From Lederbergia galactosidilytica (GTDB lineage Bacteria > Bacillota > Bacilli > Bacillales > Bacillaceae_C), in the NCBI RefSeq assembly GCF_017873565.1, contig NZ_JAGGKH010000001.1, positions 310,001 through 374,000 on the forward strand: DNA of 64,000 nucleotides, written 5' to 3'. The position numbers and the translations under genes were made by a program. Positions 42,473-52,446 of the stretch are shown one piece after another (the stretch's first letter is position 1; every line of letters begins with the position of its first letter). The notes below the pieces were generated by a model that worked only from the letters and a program-made list of their open reading frames with translations, made no database searches and was not told the DNA's origin.

Positions 42473-44779
42473 ATGGATGTGAAATACGTGAAATATAAAG
42501 ATCGCTCACTCCCGATAGAAGAACGGATAGAGGATTTATTATCCAGAATGACATTAAAAGAAAAAGTCGGCCAACTGAATCAAAAAATGTACGGCTGGGA
42601 GGCATATCAAAAAACAGAAGACGGGATTGAATTAACAGAATCATTTAAAGAAGAAGTAGCATTTGGTGATGGAATGGGCGCTTTGTACGGCTTATTTCGG
42701 TCAGATCCCTGGTCAGCAGTAACCTATGAAAATGGTATCCCAACTGATGAAAATGCCAAATGGGCTAATAAGGTCCAGCAATATATTATTGAGAATACTC
42801 GTTTAGGCATTCCAGTTCTATTATCAGAAGAGTGTCCACATGGCCATCAGGCTTTAGATGGAACTCTGATCCCGACAAATATCGGAGCTGGTAGTACATG
42901 GAATCCCGAACTAATGGAAGAAGCATATAGTTATGTTGCAGCTGAAGTCCGTTCAAGGGGAGCTCATTTAGGCTTAATTTCTACCTTAGATATTTTACGG
43001 GAACCTAGATGGGGACGAGCTGAAGAGTGTTATAGTGAAGATCCTTATCTAGCTGCAGAAATGACGAGTGCCGCAGTAAAAGGACTGCAAGGCGAGCGTA
43101 CAGAACTAGCCCAACAGAATAAAATCATTGCGGTGTTGAAGCATTTTAGTGGGCAAGGTGAAGGTCAAGGTGGCCATAATGCCGGTCCTGCGAATATTGG
43201 TGAAAGAGAATTACGCGAAATCCATTTACCCGGAATGAAAGCTGGCGTAGAAGCTGGAGCCCTTGGATGTATGGCTGCTTATAATGAAATTGATGGAATT
43301 CCTTGTCATGCAAATGCAAAACTGCTGACAGGTATTCTTCGTGATGAATGGGGATATGAAGGTATTGTTATGGCAGATGGGGTTGCGGTCGATCGCTTAA
43401 CCCAACTTGCTGGAGATTATGAATCTGCGGCTGCAATGGCCCTTTCAGCTGGTGTTGATTTAAGTCTATGGGATACTTCTTTCACCACTTTAGAAAAGGC
43501 TGTCGAAAGAGGACTAGTCCCAGAAGCAATCATTGATCGAGCTGTACGAAGAGTCTTACACTTAAAATTCTCCCTAGGTTTATTCGAACAACCTTATACA
43601 GCGGAAAACCTTTCTACACAAATTGTAGGGAGTGAATCTTTCAGACAGACGAACCTTCAAGTTGCAAGAGAATCAGCTGTCTTACTTAAAAATCAAGATA
43701 ACCTCTTACCATTAAGTAAACAAACGAAAAGAATCGCCGTAATCGGACCGAATGCAGATCAAATTTACAATCAGCTTGGAGATTATACTGCCATTCAACG
43801 GGATGGCAAAGGCAGAACTATTCTTCAAGGCATACAAGAGATTGCTGAAGGTGAAGTTGTTTATGCAAAAGGTTGTTCTGTCCGCGGAAATTCCACAGAA
43901 GGATTTGCGGAAGCAATAAACGCTGCTAAAAAATCCGATGTTGTTATTCTTGCTTTAGGTGGTAGCAGTATGCGCAACTTTGATCTTGAATTTGATTCTA
44001 ACGGCGCTGCAATTGTTTCGGGTAATCCAACAGATATGGATTGTGGAGAAGGAGTTGACCTTGCTGATCTAAGACTAGGTGGTGTCCAAGAATTATTAGT
44101 CAAGGAAATCGCCGCAACTGGAAAACCAATTGTAACGGTCTTAATTCAGGGTCGTCCACACGCGATTACAAACATTGTTGACGATTGCTCTGCCATTCTT
44201 TGTGGATGGTATCCTGGACAAGAAGGTGGACAAGCTCTTGCCGAAATCATATTTGGTGCTGTCAATCCAAGTGGAAAATTATCGGTATCCTTACCACGGT
44301 CATCCATGCAATTACCAGTTTATTACAATCAAAAAGACCAAGGGAGAGAACTTCAGTATATAGATTCACCTGCCTCTCCTTTATATTCATTTGGATATGG
44401 TCTAAGCTATACACAATTTGAAGTGAGTAATATTCAGATCAGTCCTTCCACTATTACACTTGATCAAATCAACGCCGGTGCTGTCATTGATGTACAGGTG
44501 GATGTGAAAAATATAGGATCAGTAGCAGGCGCGGAAGTTGTCCAACTATATATTAAAGATATGGAAGCAAGTATTACCAGAAGGGTAAAAGAATTAAAAG
44601 GCTTCCGGAAAATTTGGTTGGAGGCGAATGAACAAAAAACCGTGACACTGCAATTAAAGAAAGATGATCTTGCTATTTGGAATTATGAAATGAAGTTTGT
44701 TGTGGAACCAGGCCATATAAAAATAATGGTAGGAAATGATTCTATCAATCTCAAGGAAACCATTCTAACAATAAAATAA
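42473..44779 (+). CDS. GH3 family beta-glycosidase
   Basis: 768 residues with the three-domain GH3 plan: TIM-like domain with KHF (223-225) and the nucleophile Asp302 in EGIVMADGVAVD, an alpha/beta sandwich (about 400-620: LLKNQDNLLPL, VIGPNADQ, CGWYPGQEGGQALAEIIFG), and a C-terminal fibronectin-III-like domain (about 660-768, PLYSFGYGLSYTQFE upstream). It probably acts as beta-glucosidase or beta-xylosidase on imported sugars; no signal peptide. No clear ribosome site precedes the ATG at 42473, which lies right after a repeat element; a GTG at 42488 is an alternative. Confidence 0.93.
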   Translation: MDVKYVKYKDRSLPIEERIEDLLSRMTLKEKVGQLNQKMYGWEAYQKTEDGIELTESFKEEVAFGDGMGALYGLFRSDPWSAVTYENGIPTDENAKWANKVQQYIIENTRLGIPVLLSEECPHGHQALDGTLIPTNIGAGSTWNPELMEEAYSYVAAEVRSRGAHLGLISTLDILREPRWGRAEECYSEDPYLAAEMTSAAVKGLQGERTELAQQNKIIAVLKHFSGQGEGQGGHNAGPANIGERELREIHLPGMKAGVEAGALGCMAAYNEIDGIPCHANAKLLTGILRDEWGYEGIVMADGVAVDRLTQLAGDYESAAAMALSAGVDLSLWDTSFTTLEKAVERGLVPEAIIDRAVRRVLHLKFSLGLFEQPYTAENLSTQIVGSESFRQTNLQVARESAVLLKNQDNLLPLSKQTKRIAVIGPNADQIYNQLGDYTAIQRDGKGRTILQGIQEIAEGEVVYAKGCSVRGNSTEGFAEAINAAKKSDVVILALGGSSMRNFDLEFDSNGAAIVSGNPTDMDCGEGVDLADLRLGGVQELLVKEIAATGKPIVTVLIQGRPHAITNIVDDCSAILCGWYPGQEGGQALAEIIFGAVNPSGKLSVSLPRSSMQLPVYYNQKDQGRELQYIDSPASPLYSFGYGLSYTQFEVSNIQISPSTITLDQINAGAVIDVQVDVKNIGSVAGAEVVQLYIKDMEASITRRVKELKGFRKIWLEANEQKTVTLQLKKDDLAIWNYEMKFVVEPGHIKIMVGNDSINLKETILTIK

Positions 44780-44834
44780 TCTTCGTTGGAAAGGCAAAGC
44801 AACACTGAAACTTTACAGGTGGACAAATAAAAAA

Positions 44835-44869
44835 ATGAACTAAGGGCTTAGTGGGAGTCCTTAGTTCAT
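44835..44869 (-). terminator. Terminator between convergent GH3 and response regulator
   Basis: 11-bp perfect stem ATGAACTAAGG/CCTTAGTTCAT. On the minus strand it is followed by TTTTTTATTTG, so it ends the two-component operon; for the plus strand the U-tract is lacking. Confidence 0.8.
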
Positions 44870-44977
44870 ATCCTAGCGCTAGCCCAAGTTGCTACAATCC
44901 GTTATTTGAGCTGGGGCCGAGAAACGCGTAGTGTAACTTGCTTTGATAAAAATACATTTGTTCTTGTCTCTTATTTA

Positions 44978-46492
44978 TCATCCTAAATTTCGCCATTCTG
45001 TTGGTGTTGCACCGATATGTTTTTTAAATTGCTTATAAAAATAAGCAGTATCCGAATAGCCAACCATTTTGCCAATTTCACCCGCACGTAGATGGGTTGT
45101 TTTTAATAATTCTTTCGCTTTTTCTAAGCGAAAATGGTTGATGTATTCCGAAAAAACAACACCAATTTCTTTTTGAAATAATTGACCAAGATAAATAGGA
45201 TTAATGTGAAATCGTTGACTCAAAGTTTTCAACGATAACTCTTCATTATAATTGGCATGCATATAATCCAAGACATTTTGGACAATCGGACTTCTCGAAT
45301 CTTGTTGATTCTCAATTGCTGCCACCAATTCCTGGCAATAGTCTAATAAAATGCTTTTGATTTGTTGTAAATCTGTCGCATATACTAATTTCTCAATAGC
45401 TGCGGTATGATTATAATGTTTTACATCTTGAATGGAATGATGGATATAGGCAATCAGATCAATCGTATATTTTCTGGCAACAGCAGGTGCAAGAAATTTG
45501 GTGTGCTGCGTTAAAGTTTGAAAAAATTGTTCGATTCCTTCTTCTACTTTTTCATCTGAATCAAGAATTCTTTTTACAATATCCGCTTTATAGGTTTGTT
45601 GGTTTTTTAATAATGTTTGCCGATCCACGTGGACTTGGCTAGAAATGACTGTGTTAGGTTCAAGACAAATTTGGTATAGTGAATATTCACGTGCTTGGAA
45701 ATAACTTTCTCCTAATCCTTCCATTGAATCTACTGGATCCCCCATTGATAAATAAAAAGTACCAATTTCAGGGCAATTTTCATGCAGATAATGAGCTAGT
45801 TCCTGGTTTGTTTGATAAAGGTCTGCAGGAGCCTTTCCATCCAAAATAATCAATAATTCTTGATCAGGACTTAATAAGCAGTGTGCAGAAAAATCGTTTT
45901 CAATATTCTTTCGCAGTTCAACACTTATTTCTGTATCAGCTATATTGGCGAATTCCAATGTCGATACATTATAAAATGGGCGTAAACTACTCATTCCATA
46001 TAAAGACAAGCGTTGTTCCCATTCATTTTTATTGATTTCACCATTCAATAAACGCCATAATGTATTATCTTTTAAAGTATGGAAAGCAACGTCTTCGGTT
46101 GCCTCTCGAGCAGCCGCTAACTTTTCACTTACAGTCTGAACGGTTTTCAACAATTCATCTTCATCAACAGGCTTCACTAGATAGTTCTCAATGCCTAGTA
46201 TCATACCTTTTTTAACATAATCAAATTCTTCATAACCTGATAAAACTATACATTTAATTTGTGGCCGGATTTTCTTCGCTTCTTCAAATAGCGACAGGCC
46301 TGTACGCTTCGGCATGATAATATCCGTTACGATAAGATCAATCGGGTTTTCTCGAATAAATGCTAAAGCATCTTCTCCATCCTCCGAAATATGCTTAATC
46401 TCAAATCCATAATCTTCCCAATCAATAAGCGCCCCTAATCCCCTTGTAATTAAAGGTTCATCATCTGCCAATAAGACTTTATACAATTTCAT
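44978..46492 (-). CDS. YesN-type response regulator (second)
   Basis: 504 residues: receiver domain with ADDE (9-12) and phospho-acceptor D57 in LIVTDIIMPKRTG, a long middle domain, and an AraC DNA-binding domain (about 400-500: LSLKTLSQRFHINPIYLGQLFQKEIG ... GKMVGYSDTAYFYKQFKKHIGATPTEWR). The ATG at 46492 starts the receiver fold and overlaps the kinase stop by 14 nt; GAGGAGG is 2-3 nt upstream. It is next to the third importer operon, which it probably activates. Confidence 0.93.
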   Translation of the reverse strand: MKLYKVLLADDEPLITRGLGALIDWEDYGFEIKHISEDGEDALAFIRENPIDLIVTDIIMPKRTGLSLFEEAKKIRPQIKCIVLSGYEEFDYVKKGMILGIENYLVKPVDEDELLKTVQTVSEKLAAAREATEDVAFHTLKDNTLWRLLNGEINKNEWEQRLSLYGMSSLRPFYNVSTLEFANIADTEISVELRKNIENDFSAHCLLSPDQELLIILDGKAPADLYQTNQELAHYLHENCPEIGTFYLSMGDPVDSMEGLGESYFQAREYSLYQICLEPNTVISSQVHVDRQTLLKNQQTYKADIVKRILDSDEKVEEGIEQFFQTLTQHTKFLAPAVARKYTIDLIAYIHHSIQDVKHYNHTAAIEKLVYATDLQQIKSILLDYCQELVAAIENQQDSRSPIVQNVLDYMHANYNEELSLKTLSQRFHINPIYLGQLFQKEIGVVFSEYINHFRLEKAKELLKTTHLRAGEIGKMVGYSDTAYFYKQFKKHIGATPTEWRNLG

Positions 46493-48248
46493 CCCCTCCT
46501 CTTGGGATGATAAGGGTGATGTTCGTCCCCTGATTTTCTCTACTTTCAATAGTTAGGCCATACCCTTTACCATGTTTTAATTTTAAACGCTGATGAACAT
46601 TCTTCATACCAATTGAATTCATGTTCTCCCCTTCTTCATCATTAATATGTTCAAGAATTGTGTTCAGCCTATCTTCTTGAATGCCTTTTCCATTGTCCTG
46701 AATCACTATCTGAATATGATCTATTTCTTGTTTTGCGATGATTTCTAATCGATTATCTTTTCGATCCTTTTGAAATCCATGGACAATATAGTTCTCTACG
46801 ATCGGTTGGAGTACCAATTTTTGAATCGGGGTTCTCTCGATTTCCCTAGGGATATCAAAGAGAACCGTTAATTTATCAGGATGTTGCAGTTGAACAAGCT
46901 GTAAATATTGTTGGACATTTTCCATCTCTACTTGTAAAGGAACCATATCTTTCGATTCAAGAGAATAGCGCAATAATCTTGATAGATGGTAAATCATTTT
47001 ACTCGATGTTTTCGAGCCGTCTACAACCGCTGTCATCCGAATCACTTCTAAAGTATTAAATAAAAAATGTGGATTAATTTGTGATTGTAAAGCTTTTAAC
47101 TCTGCTTGCTTCTGTTTCAAATTTAAAACATAGACTCTCTCGATATATTCATTTAATTCGTCTAACATCGCATTAAAGCTGGAAGCAATAGTTGCCAATT
47201 CATCCTCTTTTTTCGATTCCGGAATTCGAATCGCTAAATTTCCCTTTTGCACTTCTTGGATAGAGGCATCAATTCTTCTTATGCGCGCCGAATAATTACG
47301 CATAAAAGAGTAAGTGAGTATAATGGCAATCGTAATAAACGGAATAATTAACAGCCACATCGTTCCTTTTACAACCGTTAATTTATTCATTTCTTTATGA
47401 GGAATAACTGTAAAAGCCGTATATTGACCAATACCTTTAATGGAATTGACATAATAGGTATCGCCTTGCCATTTCACTTGATTCTCGTAATTTGCATTCG
47501 GAAGATTTTCAACGAATTTTTCTGGGATTTTTTGATTATTAGCATAAACTAATTGTCCATCTTCTTTAAATAAGAAAAAAGATGATTTAACTTCTGCATT
47601 TTCTCGCTGAACAATTTTATCTAAACCTTCAGTGGAATAATAGATGACAAGTTCGCCCATTTTTTGCAATGTCGCCGGGTTATTTATGGCAATATGCTTG
47701 ATAAATGTATCTTCTATCCGATCTTCTGGGATAATGCTTTCATTTTCGATTGATTCTTCATTTTCCTTAGCAATACTTTGATTCCAACGTCCATAATTAT
47801 AGATAAATAAATAGCTAATGTCAGAAAAATCCTCTGACAATAAACTAACTGCATTAATATCATCATCTTGACTAAAATATCCATAGAAATAGGTATCAAT
47901 ATTACTTGGAATAAACGAAGGATGACCTGTAAATTTATCGAGCCGATACTTTAGGTAATCTTCATAATCATTATGAAGTGCGTAAGAAATATCATCGATT
48001 AGACTTCCTTTTTCATAAAGTGTCCGAGTGATCCCATTCCAATCTGCTTCTTTATTTATAAAATAATCTTCTACTCTTTCAAGCGTTCTAATATTTAAAT
48101 CCATTTCTCTTTTAATAATGAGATCTGAATAATAATTTGAAATTACCACAATCAATACAACCACTGTAGCAATGATTGTTAAAGAGGACGTCAGCAACAA
48201 CCGATTAAATATATGATGCTTGATCCGTTTAATAAATTTCATTAGCAT
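46479..48248 (-). CDS. YesM-type sensor histidine kinase (second)
   Basis: 589 residues. Membrane helix at about 15-38, extracellular sensing domain to about 290, second helix (GTMWLLIIPFITIAIILTYSFM), HAMP linker, phospho-acceptor His in ALQSQINPHFLFNTLEVIRM, and ATPase motifs NYIVHGF, DNGKGIQ and SIGMKNVHQRLKL. It is the kinase partner of the overlapping response regulator gene. The transcript starts in the 525-bp gap upstream, separate from the importer operon. Confidence 0.93.
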   Translation of the reverse strand: MLMKFIKRIKHHIFNRLLLTSSLTIIATVVVLIVVISNYYSDLIIKREMDLNIRTLERVEDYFINKEADWNGITRTLYEKGSLIDDISYALHNDYEDYLKYRLDKFTGHPSFIPSNIDTYFYGYFSQDDDINAVSLLSEDFSDISYLFIYNYGRWNQSIAKENEESIENESIIPEDRIEDTFIKHIAINNPATLQKMGELVIYYSTEGLDKIVQRENAEVKSSFFLFKEDGQLVYANNQKIPEKFVENLPNANYENQVKWQGDTYYVNSIKGIGQYTAFTVIPHKEMNKLTVVKGTMWLLIIPFITIAIILTYSFMRNYSARIRRIDASIQEVQKGNLAIRIPESKKEDELATIASSFNAMLDELNEYIERVYVLNLKQKQAELKALQSQINPHFLFNTLEVIRMTAVVDGSKTSSKMIYHLSRLLRYSLESKDMVPLQVEMENVQQYLQLVQLQHPDKLTVLFDIPREIERTPIQKLVLQPIVENYIVHGFQKDRKDNRLEIIAKQEIDHIQIVIQDNGKGIQEDRLNTILEHINDEEGENMNSIGMKNVHQRLKLKHGKGYGLTIESRENQGTNITLIIPRGGDEIV

Positions 48249-48739
48249 AATGCTAGCCCCCGTCCACTGTTTTGCTATTCGGGCTAGGGAAGAATTATTC
48301 CCTTAAGTATATTTTCGAAAAGTTTTCCTGAAAAAGCAAGGTTATTGACGTTTTTCAGTAAAAGCCAATATTCATCATAATGACTTTTGCATAGGAAATT
48401 TACAACGTTTACTAAATGAGCATCTTAGAATTGCGATTTGAAAGATTTCCTGTGGATGATTAATATTAACTAGTCGTTACAGTATACATCTCACTATCCA
48501 GTGATGGTATATCTTTATGACTAAGTTTCCGTCGACCTAATTAACTTGCTCACTACAACAAGTATATTCCATTTACGACCTTTATGAAAAATATAAAGTG
48601 ATCAGCTAGCTGATATTTCGAAGTGTACATAGTACAAGGCTCTTCATTAGCCGCCGACGGTAAGGAAGCATAGTCAATTTCCGATCTTTAAAAACTATAT
48701 CTCATTTCCTACTTTTTCCGATTACTCTTAAAATGAAAA
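48249..48739. other. Noncoding gap upstream of second YesM-type kinase
   Basis: 491 bp, AT-rich. It must hold the kinase promoter. A short GC-richer patch (agccgccgacggtaaggaagc, 48650-48670) looks like a decayed repeat fragment. No gene seen. Confidence 0.4.
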
Positions 48740-48768
48740 ATCAAGCTGGACTTTTCATCCAGCTTGAT
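48740..48768 (-). terminator. Terminator of third importer operon
   Basis: Perfect 11-bp stem ATCAAGCTGGA/TCCAGCTTGAT, 7-nt loop, then TTTTTCATTTT on the minus strand, 5 nt past the binding-protein stop. Confidence 0.93.
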
Positions 48769-48773
48769 ATCTT

Positions 48774-50228
48774 TTATTTGTTTTCAGCTTTCCATTCGTC
48801 ATATTGACTTTGAATTTCATCCATTACTTTGTCAAGACCTGCATCTTTCAATTTTTGATTGAATTTAGGCAAGTACTCTTCTGGATCAACTGAACCAGTT
48901 GCCAAAGCATCGTAAAACTCATTTGAAACATTGGTAATGGAAGCAACTTCAGTTCTCACTGGGTCACTATTGAAATGGAAACCTAAGGTTGGAGCATTTG
49001 TTGCACTTTCATTAAACTCTTTGAATTTTTCCCATTTATCTGCTGGATCGTCTTCATATAGATATAGAACAAAATGGTTTCCTAGAGAATAAGAAGGCAT
49101 ATTATAATTTTCTATACGTGCTGGAAGATCCTTAATTGTATCATCATCATTCTTTTCATAATGGACACCTTCGATTCCTTTGTCCACTAAGTTACGTAGG
49201 TAAGGATCTGTGTTAAGCAAGTTTAGGAATTCCATAACTTTTTCAGGATTAGCTGAAGTAGATGAAATCGCTTGGATAGAACCTGTTACAGATGTATTCA
49301 CAGTAACTGGGTCTTCTGCAGGTACTGAAACAACCTCATATTTAGCTGAACGAGTCCATAGTAAGTCAGCATATGGTTGTGATCCACCTGTACGAACGAA
49401 CCAGTTCTCTACATCCATTGGCCAGCTATCCTTACTTGTAGCTGCATCTGATTTTAAATAACCAGCTTTAAAATATTTATGCATTGTTTTATAGATGTCT
49501 TTTGTTATATCTGTATCAAAAGCATTAATAACCTTGTCTGTATCTCCTTCAAATGGCACAGCAAATGGAAGCTCTTCAGACATGATAAAGTCAAATGGAA
49601 GCAATGCCTTAAAGGTTGCAATTGGTGTAATATCAGGTTCATTTTCTTTAATTTCTTTTAGCATTGGCTCTAAATCTTCCAAATTCTTCACTTTAGAAAT
49701 ATCAAAATTATATTTATCAACTAAACGCTTATTAAATGTATAAACAGTTTGTCTAGCTGCTTCTTTGTTAGCAGGAATCCCATATAATGTACCATCAACT
49801 TGGGCACCTTCTATTAATGCAGGATCTAATGTTTCCTTTAATTCTTTTCCATGAGAATCTAATAGATCATTAACAGGTTCAAATGCTCCTTTTTGAGCAT
49901 ATTGCACATAGTTAGCTCCATCAATATAAGCTAAATCAAATGGTTCTCCGGAAGAAATAATAACCTGCATTTTTTGGTTATAATCTCCCCAATCAATTTG
50001 TGTCAATTTGACAGTCGCATTGATCTTTTCCTTCGTATATTTGTTGACTTCTTCGAATACTTTTTCAGCATCCTTTTGTGGTGTACCAATAGTATACCAT
50101 TTAATTTCATAAGGTTTCTCACTATCAGAACCCTTACTTGAGCCTTCCTTGTTACCGCCTCCACATGCAGCTAGAACAGTACCAAGGCTAAGAAGCAAAA
50201 CTAATAGTAGCACAAGCTTCTTCTTCAT
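48774..50228 (-). CDS. Sugar-binding lipoprotein with DUF3502-type C-terminus (LplA-like)
   Basis: 484 residues. Lipoprotein signal MKKKLVLLLVLLLSLGTVLAAC (Cys22) and Gly/Ser linker, then a solute-binding fold (WYTIGTPQKDAEKVFEEVNKYTKEK; SSGEPFDLAYIDGANYVQYAQKGAFEPV). The C-terminal part (about 390-480) matches the DUF3502 domain found in LplA/YtcQ-type binding proteins. In the LplABC class this protein serves complex oligosaccharides; given the adjacent mannosidases, mannose-rich glycans are the likely ligand (inference). GGGGAG precedes the ATG. It is the last gene of its operon. Confidence 0.92.
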   Translation of the reverse strand: MKKKLVLLLVLLLSLGTVLAACGGGNKEGSSKGSDSEKPYEIKWYTIGTPQKDAEKVFEEVNKYTKEKINATVKLTQIDWGDYNQKMQVIISSGEPFDLAYIDGANYVQYAQKGAFEPVNDLLDSHGKELKETLDPALIEGAQVDGTLYGIPANKEAARQTVYTFNKRLVDKYNFDISKVKNLEDLEPMLKEIKENEPDITPIATFKALLPFDFIMSEELPFAVPFEGDTDKVINAFDTDITKDIYKTMHKYFKAGYLKSDAATSKDSWPMDVENWFVRTGGSQPYADLLWTRSAKYEVVSVPAEDPVTVNTSVTGSIQAISSTSANPEKVMEFLNLLNTDPYLRNLVDKGIEGVHYEKNDDDTIKDLPARIENYNMPSYSLGNHFVLYLYEDDPADKWEKFKEFNESATNAPTLGFHFNSDPVRTEVASITNVSNEFYDALATGSVDPEEYLPKFNQKLKDAGLDKVMDEIQSQYDEWKAENK

Positions 50229-50458
50229 TTTGAACTCCCCTTTTCTTTTTGATTTATTTAGGTATGCGATTCAAGTGTGGAAAAGCGATAAGTGATCCTA
50301 GCAGATGGAATAGACGCGACCCCCTGCGGGAAGTAAGGAGCGGCAAGGCCCGGGAAGGCATAGCCAAGGGAGACTTGACACTCGCCCGCGGAAGGGCATA
50401 TTCCATTTGTGCTATTCAAAAGCTATATCATATTCCACATTATTTTCTCGATACCCAT
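50229..50458 (-). repeat. Dispersed intergenic repeat, family 2, copy 2 (50301-50412)
   Basis: The gap between LplC-like permease and binding-protein genes carries, at 50301-50412, a copy of the repeat at 14045-14152 (shared ctgcgggaagtaag, caaggccc, ttgacactcgccc) in the opposite orientation. Its ends agatggaata and tattccattt are inverted. It lies within the operon and may form a stable hairpin between permease and binding-protein messages. Confidence 0.75.
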
Positions 50459-51448
50459 TTATTCTTTAACGCCGCCAACAGTCAATCCCCCAACAAAATA
50501 CTTTTGGAAAAATGGATAGGAAACTGCTATTGGCAATGTGGCGATTACCACCATAGCCATTTTTGCAGCATCAGCAGGAATGGTATCAAATAAGCTTGAT
50601 TGCATAGCGCTGATCTCTACGTTTTGCCTCATAAATTCGAGGTTGGCTTCAATTTTCATCAATAGGGATTGCAATGGAACTAAGTTTGGCTGGTCTATAT
50701 AAAGTAAGGCGTTAAACCAGTCATTCCAATACCCTAATGTACTAAATAAAGCAATTGTTGCGATTCCGGGTAAAGATAGCGGAAACACAATTTGGAAAAA
50801 CGATCTCAATTCACTTGCTCCATCAATTCTCGCTGATTCCAAAATCGCTTCTGGAACAGATCTTATGAAGAAGGTTCTCATAATGATGATGTAGAATGCG
50901 TTCATCGCAAGCGGTAAGATCAAAGCCCATATCGTATTTTTAATTCCCAAAAATTGAGTTGCTACGATATAAGTTGGAACCATTCCACCACTAAATAGCA
51001 TTGTGAATAAAGCTAAAAATGTGAAAAACTTTCTGTATTTAAATTGTGGCCTAGAAATAGCATAGGAATAAAAAGTGATCATCATTACACTGATAACAGT
51101 ACCTACAATTGTAACAACTATCGTAATCCAATAAGATTGAAGTAATTGATCTTTAACACTCCATAGGAATTTATAAGCATCAAGGCTCCAAGCCTCTGGG
51201 ATCAATTGGAATCCATTCCTGACAATACTTTCTTCACTTGTAAACGATATAATAATAACGTAAGCGAAAGGGAACAGACACATGGTCGTAAAGATCCCTA
51301 AGATAATAGCCATAATAGTATTTGTAACCGGATGGAAATTGTGATAATCGCGGTGCTTCTTCCGCTTCTTTATAACGTTTCCATTTAAATTCACTTGATC
51401 CATTTGTGCAACCTGACTAATAGATTGTTCATTATTATTTTTACTCAT
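50459..51448 (-). CDS. Sugar ABC importer permease, LplC type
   Basis: 329 residues with six helices, a 40-residue polar N-terminus and EAA loop EAILESARIDGASELRSFFQIVFPLSLPGIA (about 206-236). It matches the LplC/YtcP branch, whose C-terminus carries FFQKYFVGGLTVGGVKE. AAAGGAGG lies upstream of the ATG. It follows the LplB-like gene by 34 nt. Confidence 0.93.
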   Translation of the reverse strand: MSKNNNEQSISQVAQMDQVNLNGNVIKKRKKHRDYHNFHPVTNTIMAIILGIFTTMCLFPFAYVIIISFTSEESIVRNGFQLIPEAWSLDAYKFLWSVKDQLLQSYWITIVVTIVGTVISVMMITFYSYAISRPQFKYRKFFTFLALFTMLFSGGMVPTYIVATQFLGIKNTIWALILPLAMNAFYIIIMRTFFIRSVPEAILESARIDGASELRSFFQIVFPLSLPGIATIALFSTLGYWNDWFNALLYIDQPNLVPLQSLLMKIEANLEFMRQNVEISAMQSSLFDTIPADAAKMAMVVIATLPIAVSYPFFQKYFVGGLTVGGVKE

Positions 51449-51482
51449 AATCTCGACCTTCCTCCTTTCATCAAATCATAGC

Positions 51483-52409
51483 TTAGAACAGAGCACTTTC
51501 TTCGTCAATTTTTCTTACAATATAGTTCGCAATGATGACGAGAATAAAGCCTACAGCTGATTGATAAAGGCCAGCAGCCGTACTCATTCCAATATCTCCT
51601 AATGACATCAAACCTCTATAAACAAACGTATCAATTGTGTTTGTAACAGAATAAAGTGCACCTGAATCTCGTGGAACTTGGAAGAATAAACCAAAGTCAG
51701 AATTGAAAATTTTACCGATATCCATAATGAGTAGGACGACAATAAGTGGCTTAATCATTGGCAATGTAACATGCTTCACTTGTTGCCATTTTGTTGCTCC
51801 ATCAATCATGGCTGCCTCATAATAAGTTTTGTCAATCCCAACTATTGAAGCGAGATAAACAATACTACCGTATCCGATCCCTTTCCAAAGGCTCATAAAT
51901 ATAAGAATGACTGGCCAATACTTCGGATCACTGTACCAAGAAATCGGTTCAATATTAAACCAGCCTAAAATATTGTTCAATAATCCTTGGTCAGGACTTA
52001 AAAAGGTAAAGACGAAATAGCTTACAATTACCCATGAAAGAAAATGGGGAAAAAGCATTCCTGTTTGATAAAACTTCGCTAGCTTTTTTTGTGTTAGTTC
52101 ATTTAATAGAATCGCTGTTGTGACAGCCGCTAAAAGACCTAAAATAATAAAAGCTAAATTATATAATATTGTGTTCCTAGTAATTAAAAAGGCACTATCA
52201 GTACTAAACAAGTACTTAAAGTTGTCCCATCCAATCCACTCACTGTTCATTATGCTAGCAAAAAAGCCGTCTCTATCTATTCGAAACTTTTTAAAAGCAA
52301 TAATGTTACCAAACATCGGCAAGTAAGCAAAAAGTAATAACCAAATTGTGCCAGGTAAAACCATAAGAAGCCATACACGGTTTTTATAAATGTCTTTGAT
52401 AAAATTCAC
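51483..52409 (-). CDS. Sugar ABC importer permease, LplB type
   Basis: 308 residues, LplB/YteP branch: first helix VWLLMVLPGTIWLLLFAYLPMFGNIIAFKKF, EAA loop KTYYEAAMIDGATKWQQVKHVTLPMIKPLI (about 192-221), ending IVRKIDEESALF. First gene of the LplBCA-type operon. The start is GTG at 52409 with AAGGAGG 11 nt upstream. A palindrome resembling a cre lies 24 nt further up. Confidence 0.93.
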   Translation of the reverse strand: MNFIKDIYKNRVWLLMVLPGTIWLLLFAYLPMFGNIIAFKKFRIDRDGFFASIMNSEWIGWDNFKYLFSTDSAFLITRNTILYNLAFIILGLLAAVTTAILLNELTQKKLAKFYQTGMLFPHFLSWVIVSYFVFTFLSPDQGLLNNILGWFNIEPISWYSDPKYWPVILIFMSLWKGIGYGSIVYLASIVGIDKTYYEAAMIDGATKWQQVKHVTLPMIKPLIVVLLIMDIGKIFNSDFGLFFQVPRDSGALYSVTNTIDTFVYRGLMSLGDIGMSTAAGLYQSAVGFILVIIANYIVRKIDEESALF

Positions 52410-52432
52410 TTTTTCACTAACCTCCTTACTTT

Positions 52433-52446
52433 TGAAACCACTTTCA
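52433..52446. promoter_or_regulatory. Cre-like palindrome upstream of third importer
   Basis: TGAAACCACTTTCA agrees with the cre consensus at 13 of 14 positions, but the mismatch hits the central CG. It lies between a TATAAT box (52454-52459, minus strand) and the GTG start, the usual roadblock position. Confidence 0.5.
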
